DNA of 64,000 nucleotides from Rhizobium vallis (lineage in GTDB: Bacteria; Pseudomonadota; Alphaproteobacteria; Rhizobiales; Rhizobiaceae): the NCBI RefSeq assembly GCF_003985155.1, contig NZ_ML133687.1:248001-312000 (forward strand). The letters run 5' to 3'. Each line of letters starts with the position of its first letter. Within the stretch, counting starts at the first letter, position 1. Made by a program: the position numbers and the translations under genes. The notes below the pieces were generated by a model. That model was not told the origin of the DNA, ran no database searches, and saw only the letters and a list, made by a program, of their open reading frames with translations. Below, in pieces: positions 48,263-58,425 of the stretch.

Positions 48263-48424
48263 ATGTCCGTGCCCAACGAACCTATTCCCGATCAGCCGCC
48301 GATGCCCCCACCCGGCTGGAAGCCGGTGCCGCCGATCAAGGAGCCGGACCCCGACCGGCTTGCCGATGAAGCGCCGGTTCCAAATCCCGATGAGAACGAC
48401 GCGCCGCCCAAGCACGTCTCTTAA
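48263..48424 (+). CDS. Proline-rich small protein, 53 residues
   Basis: The frame encodes a peptide with about one third Pro plus many Asp and Glu, and the ATG has AAAGGGAGG at good spacing. The stop overlaps the stop of the opposing LysR gene by four bases. Such acidic-proline peptides are common, poorly studied short genes in rhizobia. No domain is visible. It may be co-transcribed with the DUF4174 gene. Confidence 0.6.
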   Translation: MSVPNEPIPDQPPMPPPGWKPVPPIKEPDPDRLADEAPVPNPDENDAPPKHVS

Positions 48425-49302
48425 AGGAAGATGTGACGTTCGGCGCTGACGAGTTCCTGAAGAAAGTCGGCGACGCTCCTGACGCGCAGCAGGTCGCGGG
48501 CCGTTTCGTGATAGGTCGTCCAGTAGGCGCGCCGGATCGAAACCTCCGGCAGGATGCGCTGGAGTTCGGGATATTGCCGGGCGATGTAATCGTGCAGAAT
48601 GCCGATGCCGGCGCCGGTGCGGACCGCCTCGGTCTGCCCGATCGCGGTCGAAATCTCGAAGCCTGCATTCCAGCTCCGCATCACTGCGCTGGAGAAATTC
48701 AGCGATGCGGTAAAGATCAGGTCTTCGACGTAACCGATGCGGCGATGCGCCTTGAGTGCGTCGATATCGGCGGGTGCCCCCTGTGAAGCCAGATAGTCAC
48801 GCGAGGCATAGAGGCCGAGCGTATAGTCGGTAAGCTTGGAGGAGACGAGCCGGCCTTGTTCTGGCCGCTCGAGCGTGATGGCAATATCGGCCTCTCGCTG
48901 CGAGAGCGAGAAAGAGCGCGGCACGGGCACAAGCTGGATCTTCAGTTCCGGATGGCGCTCGATCAGCCTGCCCATGCGAGGTGCAAGAAAGGAAACGCCG
49001 AAGCCGTCGGGCGCGCCGACGCGCACCGTTCCGGCAATTGCCGCATCGGTGTGGCCGAGATTGGCCTGCACGGCGAGCATTTCCGTTTCCATCCGTTCCG
49101 CGGAAGCAAGAAATACTTCGCCTTCCGCCGTCAGCTCGCAGCCGGTCGGCCGGCGGACGAGAAGGCGGGTCTTCAACGCCTCTTCGAGCAAGGTCAGTCG
49201 ACGCGAGAGCGTCGCGTGGTTAAGTCCCAGCCTTTTCGACGCGGCAAGGATCTGTCCCGTGCGGGCAACAGCCAGGAAGATGCGGACATCATCCCAGTTC
49301 AT
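48421..49302 (-). CDS. LysR-family transcriptional regulator
   Basis: 293 residues. The N-terminal helix-turn-helix (I-L-A-A-S-K-R-L-G-L-N-H-A-T-L-S-R-R-L, about 17-36) is followed by the LysR effector domain. It is the second gene of a two-gene unit: its ATG overlaps the stop of the monooxygenase gene by four bases (ATGA), so the two are translationally coupled. It may regulate that gene or the divergent mmsA. Confidence 0.85.
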   Translation of the reverse strand: MNWDDVRIFLAVARTGQILAASKRLGLNHATLSRRLTLLEEALKTRLLVRRPTGCELTAEGEVFLASAERMETEMLAVQANLGHTDAAIAGTVRVGAPDGFGVSFLAPRMGRLIERHPELKIQLVPVPRSFSLSQREADIAITLERPEQGRLVSSKLTDYTLGLYASRDYLASQGAPADIDALKAHRRIGYVEDLIFTASLNFSSAVMRSWNAGFEISTAIGQTEAVRTGAGIGILHDYIARQYPELQRILPEVSIRRAYWTTYHETARDLLRVRSVADFLQELVSAERHIFL

Positions 49303-49613
49303 GATTTGCCGCGCATCATGATCGGATCGACGTCGATGAGCGTCAGCGACGTCACCATGCCTGATGTCTCGTTCTTGTATTTGAGAAAATGCGGCGTTTT
49401 CAGATGGGCTTCGTAAGCTTCCCTGTTGGCGTAGACCTCGAGGATACGAATGCTGCTCGGATTGTCCTTAAGGCAAACCGCATTCAGCGAGAGGACGCCC
49501 TCTTCCCGCGCGACGGATGCCTCGATCTCTTCGACCAGAAGGGTCCGATAGCTCTCGAGCATGCTCGGCTCGATCTCAAGCTCCGCCATTCTGACGACAA
49601 GTTTTCCGCTCAT
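49299..49613 (-). CDS. ABM-domain small monooxygenase-like protein
   Basis: 104 residues matching the antibiotic-biosynthesis-monooxygenase fold. The pattern V-R-M-A-E-L-E-I-E, E-E-G-V-L-S-L-N-A-V, R-I-L-E-V-Y-A-N-R-E-A-Y-E-A-H-L-K-T-P-H-F is typical of YgiN-like quinol monooxygenases, with the usual H-x-x-T-x-H-F. It precedes and overlaps a LysR gene and is divergent from mmsA. Substrate unknown. Confidence 0.78.
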   Translation of the reverse strand: MSGKLVVRMAELEIEPSMLESYRTLLVEEIEASVAREEGVLSLNAVCLKDNPSSIRILEVYANREAYEAHLKTPHFLKYKNETSGMVTSLTLIDVDPIMMRGKS

Positions 49614-49735
49614 CGATCATTGTCCCTTTTTATCGAAAGACTTCAATCTACGCACAATGGTTGCTTATATCAGCGCATTGATTTGTGCAAATTGAAGTGC
49701 GACTATGGGCCATCCAAAAACAGGAGGAGCATCCC

Positions 49736-51232
49736 ATGCGTGAGATCGGTCATTTCATCGGCGGCAAGCATGTTGCCGGCACCAGCGGCCGCGTGAGCAA
49801 CGTCTACAATCCGGCAACCGGCGAAGTGCAGGCGACCGTGGCGCTTGCAAGCGTCGAGGAACTGCGCGCCGCAGTCGAAAATGCCAAGGCCGCGCAGCCG
49901 AAATGGGCTGCCACCAATCCGCAGCGCCGCGCCCGCGTCTTCTTCAAGTTCGTCGAACTCCTGAACACGCACATGGACGAGCTTGCCGAAATGCTCTCCA
50001 AGGAGCACGGCAAGACGATCGAGGACGCCAAGGGCGATGTCATCCGCGGCCTTGAAGTCTGCGAATTCGTCTGCGGCATCCCGCATCTTGCCAAGGGCGA
50101 GTTCACCGAGGGCGCGGGTCCGGCGATCGACATGTATTCGATCCGCCAGCCGGTCGGCATCGGCGCCGGCATCACGCCTTTCAACTTCCCCGGCATGATC
50201 CCGATGTGGATGTTTGCGCCGGCAATCGCCTGCGGCAACGCCTTCATCCTGAAGCCCTCCGAGCGTGATCCCTCCCTGCCGATCCGCCTCGCCGAACTGA
50301 TGATCGAGGCCGGCCTGCCGGCGGGCATTCTCAACGTCGTCAACGGCGACAAGGGTGCTGTCGACGCGATCCTCACCGATCCGGATATCGGCGCCGTCTC
50401 TTTCGTCGGTTCCACGCCGATTGCCCGCTACGTCTACGGAACGGCGGCGATGAACGGCAAGCGCGCCCAGTGCTTCGGCGGCGCCAAGAACCACATGATC
50501 ATCATGCCGGATGCGGACCTTGACCAGGCCGTCAACGCGCTGATGGGCGCAGGCTACGGTTCGGCCGGCGAGCGCTGCATGGCGATCTCGGTTGCCGTTC
50601 CGGTCGGTGAAGAAACCGCCAACCGTCTCGTCGAGAAACTGACGCCGAAGATCGAATCTCTGCGCATCGGTCCCTACACCGACGAGAAGGCCGACATGGG
50701 CCCGCTCGTCACCAAGGATGCCTACACCCGTGTTCGCGGCCTCATCGATCGCGGCATCGAGGAGGGCGCCAAGCTCGTCGTCGACGGCCGCGATTTCAAG
50801 CTCCAGGGCTATGAAGACGGCTATTTCGTCGGCGGCTGCCTGTTCGATAACGTCACGCCGGAGATGGATATCTACAAGACCGAGATCTTCGGACCCGTCC
50901 TCTCTGTCGTACGCGCCCAGAACTACGAGGAAGCGCTGTCGCTGCCGATGAAGCACGAATACGGCAATGGTGTTGCGATCTACACCCGTGACGGCGATGC
51001 CGCCCGTGATTTCGCCTCGCGCATCAATATCGGCATGATCGGCATCAACGTTCCGATCCCGGTTCCGCTCGCCTATCACTCCTTCGGCGGCTGGAAGGCA
51101 TCGAGCTTCGGCGACCTCAACCAGCACGGCACGGATTCGATCAAGTTCTGGACGAAGACCAAGACCGTCACTGCCCGCTGGCCCTCCGGCATCAAGAGCG
51201 GCGCGGAATTCGTCATGCCGACGATGAAGTGA
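49736..51232 (+). CDS. mmsA: Methylmalonate-semialdehyde dehydrogenase
   Basis: 498 residues of the aldehyde dehydrogenase superfamily. The I-T-P-F-N-F-P motif near residue 145, catalytic Cys in S-A-G-E-R-C-M-A near residue 280 and the C-terminal F-G-D-L-N-Q-H-G-T-D motif mark the CoA-acylating MmsA subgroup. It converts methylmalonate semialdehyde to propionyl-CoA in valine and myo-inositol catabolism. The ATG with AGGAGGAG upstream was chosen. A terminator follows at once, so it is monocistronic. Confidence 0.93.
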   Translation: MREIGHFIGGKHVAGTSGRVSNVYNPATGEVQATVALASVEELRAAVENAKAAQPKWAATNPQRRARVFFKFVELLNTHMDELAEMLSKEHGKTIEDAKGDVIRGLEVCEFVCGIPHLAKGEFTEGAGPAIDMYSIRQPVGIGAGITPFNFPGMIPMWMFAPAIACGNAFILKPSERDPSLPIRLAELMIEAGLPAGILNVVNGDKGAVDAILTDPDIGAVSFVGSTPIARYVYGTAAMNGKRAQCFGGAKNHMIIMPDADLDQAVNALMGAGYGSAGERCMAISVAVPVGEETANRLVEKLTPKIESLRIGPYTDEKADMGPLVTKDAYTRVRGLIDRGIEEGAKLVVDGRDFKLQGYEDGYFVGGCLFDNVTPEMDIYKTEIFGPVLSVVRAQNYEEALSLPMKHEYGNGVAIYTRDGDAARDFASRINIGMIGINVPIPVPLAYHSFGGWKASSFGDLNQHGTDSIKFWTKTKTVTARWPSGIKSGAEFVMPTMK

Positions 51233-51260
51233 TCTTCACGACATTCCGATCTGTTATCTC

Positions 51261-51287
51261 TCGGGGGCCTCTTGGCCCCCGATTTCT
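51261..51287 (+). terminator. Rho-independent terminator after mmsA
   Basis: TCGGGGGCC / GGCCCCCGA with TCTT loop, followed by TTTCTT. Confidence 0.85.
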
Positions 51288-51482
51288 TCGATTTTCATGC
51301 TGTTGATTTCCGCCCGCCTGGCTTTCAGGTGAACCGCCGGTCTGCGATTGCCGTTTCTGGCGCGCCGAGTGGCGTCGCGGCAAATGGCCTCATAAGCTGA
51401 ATGCAAATTTCATATTTTGGAATTGTTCAAAACTACCAAACCGCCTATATAGGTCTGAACAGGCACGAGTCAGGAGATCGGC

Positions 51483-51965
51483 ATGCGGTTGACGAAGCAG
51501 ACGAACTATGCGGTTCGCATGTTGATGTATTGTGCCGCCAATGATGGGCACCTGAGCCGGATTCCGGAAATCGCCAAGGCCTATGGCGTATCCGAGCTCT
51601 TTCTTTTCAAGATCCTCCAGCCGTTGAACAAGGCGGGTCTGGTCGAGACCGTGCGCGGTCGCAACGGCGGCGTGCGCTTGGGTAAACCGGCGGCCGAGAT
51701 CACGCTTTTCGACGTCGTGCGCGTGACGGAAGACAGTTTCGCCATGGCCGAATGCTTCGAGGACGACGGCATGGTCGAATGCCCGCTGGTCGACAGCTGT
51801 GGTTTGAATTCGGCCCTGCGCAAGGCGCTGAACGCTTTCTTCGGCGTGCTGTCGGAATATACTATCGACGACCTCGTCAAGGCGCGTCCGCAGATCAATT
51901 TCCTTCTCGGAATCACCGGTGAGCAGCCATATCGCAAACCCGCGATCGTTGCCCCCGCCGCCTGA
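51483..51965 (+). CDS. rirA: Rrf2-family iron-responsive regulator RirA
   Basis: 160 residues, Rrf2-type winged helix (M-R-L-T-K-Q-T-N-Y-A-V-R-M-L-M-Y-C at the start) and a cluster of Cys at 91, 100 and 106 that would hold an iron-sulphur cluster. The protein closely follows RirA of Rhizobium, which represses iron-uptake genes when its cluster is intact. The gene stands alone, with a good terminator. The upstream 250 bases are A/T-rich near the start, and I could not identify a definite iron-responsive operator box there. Confidence 0.93.
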   Translation: MRLTKQTNYAVRMLMYCAANDGHLSRIPEIAKAYGVSELFLFKILQPLNKAGLVETVRGRNGGVRLGKPAAEITLFDVVRVTEDSFAMAECFEDDGMVECPLVDSCGLNSALRKALNAFFGVLSEYTIDDLVKARPQINFLLGITGEQPYRKPAIVAPAA

Positions 51966-51989
51966 ATAAACGATCCGAAAACTCATCTG

Positions 51990-52026
51990 AACCGCGGTTG
52001 CCCCGGCAGCCGCGGTTTTTGTTTTT
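51990..52026 (+). terminator. Rho-independent terminator after rirA
   Basis: A 13-bp stem (AACCGCGGTTGCC / GGCAGCCGCGGTT, one wobble) followed by TTTTGTTTTT. The interval 51966-52304 holds this terminator and the A/T-rich leader of dppA; I see no gene in it. Confidence 0.85.
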
Positions 52027-52304
52027 GCGGCGTGCCGCCGGTCTCCAAAACCGCGGGGAAACGGCGCCTGCATGTCGCGATGGCGGCGATTTTATACCAA
52101 ATGCGACAAAATTCCGGTCTTTTTTGTGCGAATATTTCCAATTGGGGCGGGTTTTTGACTGAAAATTTCTAAAATTGTCCAGCTGGAAAAATTTTCCGCG
52201 TAGCCCGTTGCTTTCAGTAGATAAATATCGTTCCATCAACCGTCGATCGAGAAGTCATTCTACGATCTCCAAACATCAAAAAGAACAACCGGGAAACAAA
52301 TATT

Positions 52305-53900
52305 ATGAAAAAGATCTCTGTCCTCCTGGCAGCGACGGCCCTGATTTCCGTCATGGCGACGTCGGCCTGGTCCAAGACCCTTGTCTATTGCTCCGAGGGC
52401 TCGCCGGAAGGCTTCGACCCCAGCCTCTACACGGCAGGCACGACCTTCGACGCGTCGTCGCGCACGGTCTATAGCCGCCTCGTCGAATTCAAGCATGGCG
52501 GCACTGAGATCGAGCCGGGCCTGGCCGACAGCTGGAGCGTTTCGGCCGACGGCACGGAATACACCTTCAAGCTTCATCCGGGCGTCAAGTATCAGACCAC
52601 CGACTTCTTCACACCGACGCGCGATTTCAACGCCGACGACGTCGTGTTCTCCTTCGAGCGTCAGCTGAAATCCGACAATCCGTGGAACAAGTATGTCGAG
52701 GGCGGTTCTTACGAATACGCGGCCGGCATGGGCTTCCCGGATCTGATCAAGTCGATCGAAAAGGTCGATGACCTCACCGTCAAGTTCAAGCTCAACCACC
52801 CGGAAGCGCCATTCCTCGCCGACCTCGCCATGGACTTCGCCTCGATCGTCTCCAAGGAATATGCCGACAAGCTTGCCGCCGACGGCAAGATGGCGCAGCT
52901 CAACCAGCAGCCGCTCGGCACCGGCCCCTTCACCTTCGTCGCCTATCAGCCGGATGCCGTCATCCGCTACAAGGCCAACGAAACCTATTTCAAGGGCAAG
53001 GAAAAGATCGACGACCTGGTTTTCGCCATCACCTCTGACGCCGCCGTCCGCGCCCAGAAGCTGAAGGCCGGCGAATGCCACCTGATCCCTTATCCGAATG
53101 CAGCCGATGTGCCGGAACTGAAAAAGGATGGCAATCTGACGGTGATGGAACAGGCTGGCCTCAATGTCGGCTTCCTCGCCTACAACACCCAGATGGCTCC
53201 GTTCGACAAGCCGGAAGTTCGTCGCGCGCTGAACATGGCGATCAACAAGCAGGCGATCATCGACGCCGTCTTCCAGGGTGCCGCAGCCGTTGCCAAGAAC
53301 CCGATCCCGCCGACGATGTGGTCCTATAACGACGCCGTTCAGGACGACAAGTACGATCCCGATGCTGCCAAGAAGGCTCTTGCCGATGCCGGCGTCAAGG
53401 ATCTCAGCATGAAGATCTGGGCGATGCCGGTTTCGCGTCCCTACATGCTGAACGCCCGCCGCGCCGCCGAACTGATGCAGGCGGATTTCGCCAAGGCCGG
53501 TGTCAAGGTCGAGATCGTCACCCATGAATGGGCCGAATATCTGAAGCTCTCCTCCGACGTGAAGCGCGACGGCGCCGTCATCCTCGGTTGGACCGGCGAC
53601 AACGGCGACCCTGACAATTTCATGGATACGCTGCTCGGCTGCGATGCCGTCGGCGGCAACAACCGCGCTCAGTGGTGCAACAAGGACTATGACGCGCTGA
53701 TGACGAAGGCCAAGCTGACGGCCGATGTCGGTGAGCGCACCAAGGCCTATGAACAGGCGCAGCTGATCTTCAAGAAGGAAGCCCCCTGGGCGACGCTCGA
53801 CCACTCGCTCGTCTTCGTTCCGATGAGCAAGAAGGTCTCGGGCTTCTTCATGGACCCGCTCGGCATTCACCGTTTCGACGGCGTCGACGTATCCGAATAA
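52305..53900 (+). CDS. dppA: Dipeptide ABC transporter substrate-binding protein
   Basis: 531 residues with a signal peptide (cleavage near 23, A-W-S). It is a family 5 extracytoplasmic binding protein: K-T-L-V-Y-C-S-E-G-S-P-E-G-F-D-P-S at the mature N-terminus and G-T-G-P-F near residue 205 are typical of DppA. It delivers dipeptides, and possibly haem precursors such as delta-aminolevulinate, to DppBCDF. First of a complete dppABCDF set in the standard order. Confidence 0.9.
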   Translation: MKKISVLLAATALISVMATSAWSKTLVYCSEGSPEGFDPSLYTAGTTFDASSRTVYSRLVEFKHGGTEIEPGLADSWSVSADGTEYTFKLHPGVKYQTTDFFTPTRDFNADDVVFSFERQLKSDNPWNKYVEGGSYEYAAGMGFPDLIKSIEKVDDLTVKFKLNHPEAPFLADLAMDFASIVSKEYADKLAADGKMAQLNQQPLGTGPFTFVAYQPDAVIRYKANETYFKGKEKIDDLVFAITSDAAVRAQKLKAGECHLIPYPNAADVPELKKDGNLTVMEQAGLNVGFLAYNTQMAPFDKPEVRRALNMAINKQAIIDAVFQGAAAVAKNPIPPTMWSYNDAVQDDKYDPDAAKKALADAGVKDLSMKIWAMPVSRPYMLNARRAAELMQADFAKAGVKVEIVTHEWAEYLKLSSDVKRDGAVILGWTGDNGDPDNFMDTLLGCDAVGGNNRAQWCNKDYDALMTKAKLTADVGERTKAYEQAQLIFKKEAPWATLDHSLVFVPMSKKVSGFFMDPLGIHRFDGVDVSE

Positions 53901-53939
53901 CAAGAATAATGTAAGAATGCCCGGCAGAGCTGGGCGCAG

Positions 53940-53967
53940 CCGGCGGTCAGGTCCTCCTGACCGCCGG
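53940..53967 (+). terminator. Hairpin between dppA and dppB
   Basis: A 12-bp perfect stem (CCGGCGGTCAGG / CCTGACCGCCGG) with a TCCT loop and no T run, i.e. a 3' stabilising or partial terminator hairpin. The loop region reads TCCTCC, again complementary to a Shine-Dalgarno sequence. Confidence 0.7.
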
Positions 53968-53986
53968 AAACTATTGGACATCTGCC

Positions 53987-54991
53987 ATGTTGCGTTTTTT
54001 CATCGGCCGCTTTGCGGTGCTGATCCCGACATTCCTCGGCGTTTCCCTCATTGCCTTCTCGTTCATCCGCCTGCTTCCCGGCGATCCCGTCATGCTTCTG
54101 TCGGGTGAACGTGTCATGGCGCCGGAACGGCACGCCCAGATCATGCACGATCTCGGTTTCGACCGGCCGATGTATGTGCAGTATTTCGATTATCTCGGAA
54201 AAGTGCTGCACGGCGATCTCGGCACCTCGATCGTCACCAAGCGGCCGGTTCTCGGCGAGTTCTTCACATTGTTCCCGGCAACGCTGGAGCTTTCGCTCTG
54301 TGCCATCATCATCGCTGTCTGTCTTGGCGTGCCCGCCGGCGTCTTTGCTGCCGTCAAGCGTGGCACCTGGTTCGATCAGGGCGTGATGGGAGTTGCCCTC
54401 GTCGGTTATTCCATGCCGATTTTCTGGTGGGGCCTGCTGCTCATCATCTTCTTCTCCGGCTATCTCGGCTGGACGCCCGTTTCGGGCCGCATCTCGCTGA
54501 TGTATTTCTTCAAGCCGGTCACCGGCTTCATGCTGATCGACAGCCTGCTGTCGGGCCAAAAAGGGGCATTCGCCTCGGCCGTCAGCTACCTCATTCTCCC
54601 GACCATCGTGCTGGCGACCATTCCGCTCGCCGTCATCGCACGCCAGACACGCTCGGCAATGCTCGAGGTTCTCGGCGAAGACTATGTCCGCACAGCGCGC
54701 TCGAAAGGCTTGAAGCCGCTGCGCGTCGTCGGCGTGCATGCGCTGCGCAATGCGATGATCCCAGTCATCACCACGATTGGCCTGCAGATCGGCGTTCTTC
54801 TTGCCGGCGCCATCCTCACCGAGACGATCTTTTCCTGGCCGGGCATCGGCAAATGGATGGTGGATTCAGTATTCAAGCGGGACTACGCTGTGGTCCAGGG
54901 TGGCCTTCTCCTGATCGCCGGCGTCATCATGATGGTCAACCTCATTGTTGATGTTCTCTACGGCTTCATCAATCCGCGTATTCGTCACTAG
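53987..54991 (+). CDS. dppB: Dipeptide ABC transporter permease
   Basis: 334 residues, six membrane segments, with the DppB/OppB pattern: R-L-L-P-G-D-P near residue 28, D-L-G-T-S in the first periplasmic loop, and the EAA-type motif D-Y-V-R-T-A-R-S-K-G-L near residue 235. dppC follows nine bases after its stop. Confidence 0.92.
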   Translation: MLRFFIGRFAVLIPTFLGVSLIAFSFIRLLPGDPVMLLSGERVMAPERHAQIMHDLGFDRPMYVQYFDYLGKVLHGDLGTSIVTKRPVLGEFFTLFPATLELSLCAIIIAVCLGVPAGVFAAVKRGTWFDQGVMGVALVGYSMPIFWWGLLLIIFFSGYLGWTPVSGRISLMYFFKPVTGFMLIDSLLSGQKGAFASAVSYLILPTIVLATIPLAVIARQTRSAMLEVLGEDYVRTARSKGLKPLRVVGVHALRNAMIPVITTIGLQIGVLLAGAILTETIFSWPGIGKWMVDSVFKRDYAVVQGGLLLIAGVIMMVNLIVDVLYGFINPRIRH

Positions 54992-55000
54992 GAGCGGTCC

Positions 55001-55890
55001 ATGAGCACGGTCACCGTCAAAACCGGCCAGCCATCCGCTCTTGCGGAGTTCTGGCATTATTTCTCCCGCAACAAGGGCGCCGTCATCGGCCTCGTTGTTT
55101 TCGTCATCATTCTTGTCGTCGCGGTCTTCGCGCCGCTTTTTGCGCCGCATGAACCCAATGAACAGAACCGTGCGGTGCTGCTCGCCGTGCCGGCTTGGAT
55201 GGAAGGCGGCAGCGCTTCCTTCCCGCTCGGAACGGATGCCGTCGGCCGCGACATCCTCTCGCGCCTGATCTACGGCGCGCGGTTCTCGCTGTTCATTGGC
55301 GTCGTCGTCGTCACGCTTTCGGTCATTTCAGGCGTGCTGATCGGCCTCGTCGCCGGATATTTCCGCGGCAAGGTCGATACCGCGATCATGCGCCTGATGG
55401 ACATCATCCTTGCCTTCCCGTCGCTGCTGCTCGCTCTCGTGCTCGTCGCCGTTCTGGGGCCTGGCCTTACCAACGCGATGATTGCGATTTCATTGGTCAA
55501 CCAGCCGCATTTCGTTCGACTGACGCGCGCCTCGGTCATTTCAGAGCGTGAGAAGGAATATGTGATCGCCTCGCGTGTCGCCGGTGCGGGCACCTTCCGG
55601 TTGATGTTCAAGACGATCCTGCCGAACTGTCTCGGGCCGCTGATCGTTCAGGCAACGCTCGCCTTCTCGGCGGCGATCCTCGATGCCGCCGCCCTCGGCT
55701 TCCTCGGCATGGGCGCCCAGCCGCCGACACCCGAATGGGGAACGATGCTTGCCGAGTCCCGTGAGTTCATCTCGCGTGCCTGGTGGGTTGTGACATTTCC
55801 GGGTCTTGCCATCCTCATCACCGTTCTTGCCATCAACCTGATGGGTGACGGCCTGCGCGATGCGCTTGACCCCAAGCTGAAGAGGTCGTG

Positions 55891-55891
<1 letters not shown>
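55001..55891 (+). CDS. dppC: Dipeptide ABC transporter permease
   Basis: 296 residues with the OppC/DppC pattern: F-A-P-H-E-P-N near residue 50, L-G-T-D-A-V-G-R-D-I-L-S-R near 78 and the E-Y-V-I-A-S-R-V-A-G-A loop near 185. Its stop overlaps the dppD start (TGATG). Confidence 0.92.
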
Positions 55892-56903
<1,012 letters not shown>

Positions 56904-56907
<4 letters not shown>

Positions 56908-57857
56908 CGGGCGCTGTTCTCGAGGGCAGGGATCTCGCCCGCTTCTATACTGTCAACCGCGGCCTCTTCAAAGCCGATGCGACGGTCAAGGCGCTCAACG
57001 GCGTCAGCTTCAGCCTCCATTCCGGCAAGACGCTTGCCGTCGTCGGTGAATCCGGCTGCGGCAAGTCGACACTCGCCCGCCTGGTCACGATGATCGAAGA
57101 CCCGACGGCAGGCCAATTGCTGATCGACGGCAAGCCCGCCAATGTCGGCGATCGCAGCCTGCGCAGCCAGGTGCAGATCGTCTTCCAGAATCCTTACGGC
57201 TCGCTCAACCCGCGCCAGAAAGTCGGCTCCATCCTCGAAGAGCCGCTGAAGATCAACACCGATCTCGATGCCGCCGCCCGCCGCCGAAAGGTGGAGGAGA
57301 TGATGGCCCGCGTCGGCCTGCGTCCGGAACATCACGGCCGCTATCCTCATATGTTTTCGGGTGGCCAGCGCCAGCGTATTGCGATTGCCCGCGCTCTGAT
57401 GCTGCGGCCGAAAGTGCTGGTGCTGGACGAACCGGTTTCGGCGCTTGATCTCTCGATCCAGGCGCAGGTGCTGAACCTGCTGATGGACCTGCAGAAGGAG
57501 ATGGGGCTTGCCTATCTCTTCATCTCGCACGGCCTGTCCGTCGTCCATCATATCGCCGACGAGGTGATGGTGATGTATCTCGGCCGTCCCGTCGAAACCG
57601 GTCCCGCAGCCGAGGTCTTCGCCAGGCCGCGCCATCCCTATACCGCAGCCTTGCTGTCGGCGACGCCGATCGCCGATCCCGAACGCGCGAAGAACCGCAT
57701 CCGCCTGCAGGGAGAGCTGCCTTCGCCGCTGAAGCCGCCGTCGGGCTGCCACTTCAATCCGCGCTGCTGGAAGGCGCAGGAGCATTGTCGTCAGGTTTCT
57801 CCCGAACTAAGGGGAGAGGGCGCACAACAATATGCCTGTCACTTCCCGCTCGACTGA
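56904..57857 (+). CDS. dppF: Dipeptide ABC transporter ATPase DppF
   Basis: 317 residues with Walker A (G-E-S-G-C-G-K-S-T), signature F-S-G-G-Q-R-Q-R, Walker B (VLVLDEPVSALD) and the C-terminal C-H-F-N-P-R-C motif. The ATG overlaps the dppD stop (ATGA). An in-frame longer version overlaps dppD and is rejected. gntK starts 28 bases after its stop, so it may be in the same transcript. Confidence 0.92.
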
Positions 57858-57885
57858 GCGGGGAAGATAAGCCTGAGGAGAAACC

Positions 57886-58425
57886 ATGCCGGATGAGCGG
57901 ATGAATAAACTCCATGCGATCATCGTCATGGGGGTCAGCGGTTGCGGCAAATCCTCGGTTGGCGAAAAGCTCGCAGAAGCCTTGCACCTGGCCTTCGTCG
58001 AAGGTGATGCGCTTCACCCGACCGCCAATGTCGAGAAGATGTCGAAGGGCATTCCGCTGACCGATGAGGACCGGATCCCCTGGCTCGACCGTATCGGCGA
58101 AGTCATGAAGGCCTCGCTGGAAAAGAGCAAGGGCATCATCGTTTCCTGCTCCGCGCTGAAGCGCCTCTATCGCGACCGCCTGAGGGCGGCCGTTGGCGGC
58201 AATCTGTTCTTCGTCTATCTCGAAGGCTCCAAGGCGCTGCTGACGAAACGGATGGGCGAGCGCAAAGGGCATTTCATGCCCGTGTCGCTGCTCGAAAGCC
58301 AGTTGGCGACGCTCGAGGTGCCCACAGGCGAGCCGGGCGTCGTCACCGTCGATATCGACGACACGGTGGACGGCATTGCGGCGACGGCCCTCCAGGGTCT
58401 CATTGCTCTCGGCGTTACGGCTTGA
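57886..58425 (+). CDS. gntK: Gluconokinase
   Basis: 179 residues, the size of GntK/IdnK. The P-loop V-M-G-V-S-G-C-G-K-S-S sits at 14-24, and the segment G-D-A-L-H-P near 46 and C-S-A-L-K near 86 are family hallmarks. It phosphorylates gluconate to 6-phosphogluconate, feeding Edd encoded at 15-17 kb. The ribosome site TGAGGAG is good. The 3' end overlaps the convergent oxidase gene by 11 bases. Location behind a dipeptide transporter is unusual in function but consistent in strand and spacing. Confidence 0.92.
   Translation: MPDERMNKLHAIIVMGVSGCGKSSVGEKLAEALHLAFVEGDALHPTANVEKMSKGIPLTDEDRIPWLDRIGEVMKASLEKSKGIIVSCSALKRLYRDRLRAAVGGNLFFVYLEGSKALLTKRMGERKGHFMPVSLLESQLATLEVPTGEPGVVTVDIDDTVDGIAATALQGLIALGVTA

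Noticed and set aside
49703..51127. Minus-strand 474-codon frame opposite mmsA
   Set aside because: Antisense shadow of a conserved dehydrogenase gene.
52260..53981. Minus-strand 573-codon frame opposite dppA
   Set aside because: Antisense shadow; His/Asp/Arg-rich nonsense composition and full overlap with a well-supported binding-protein gene.
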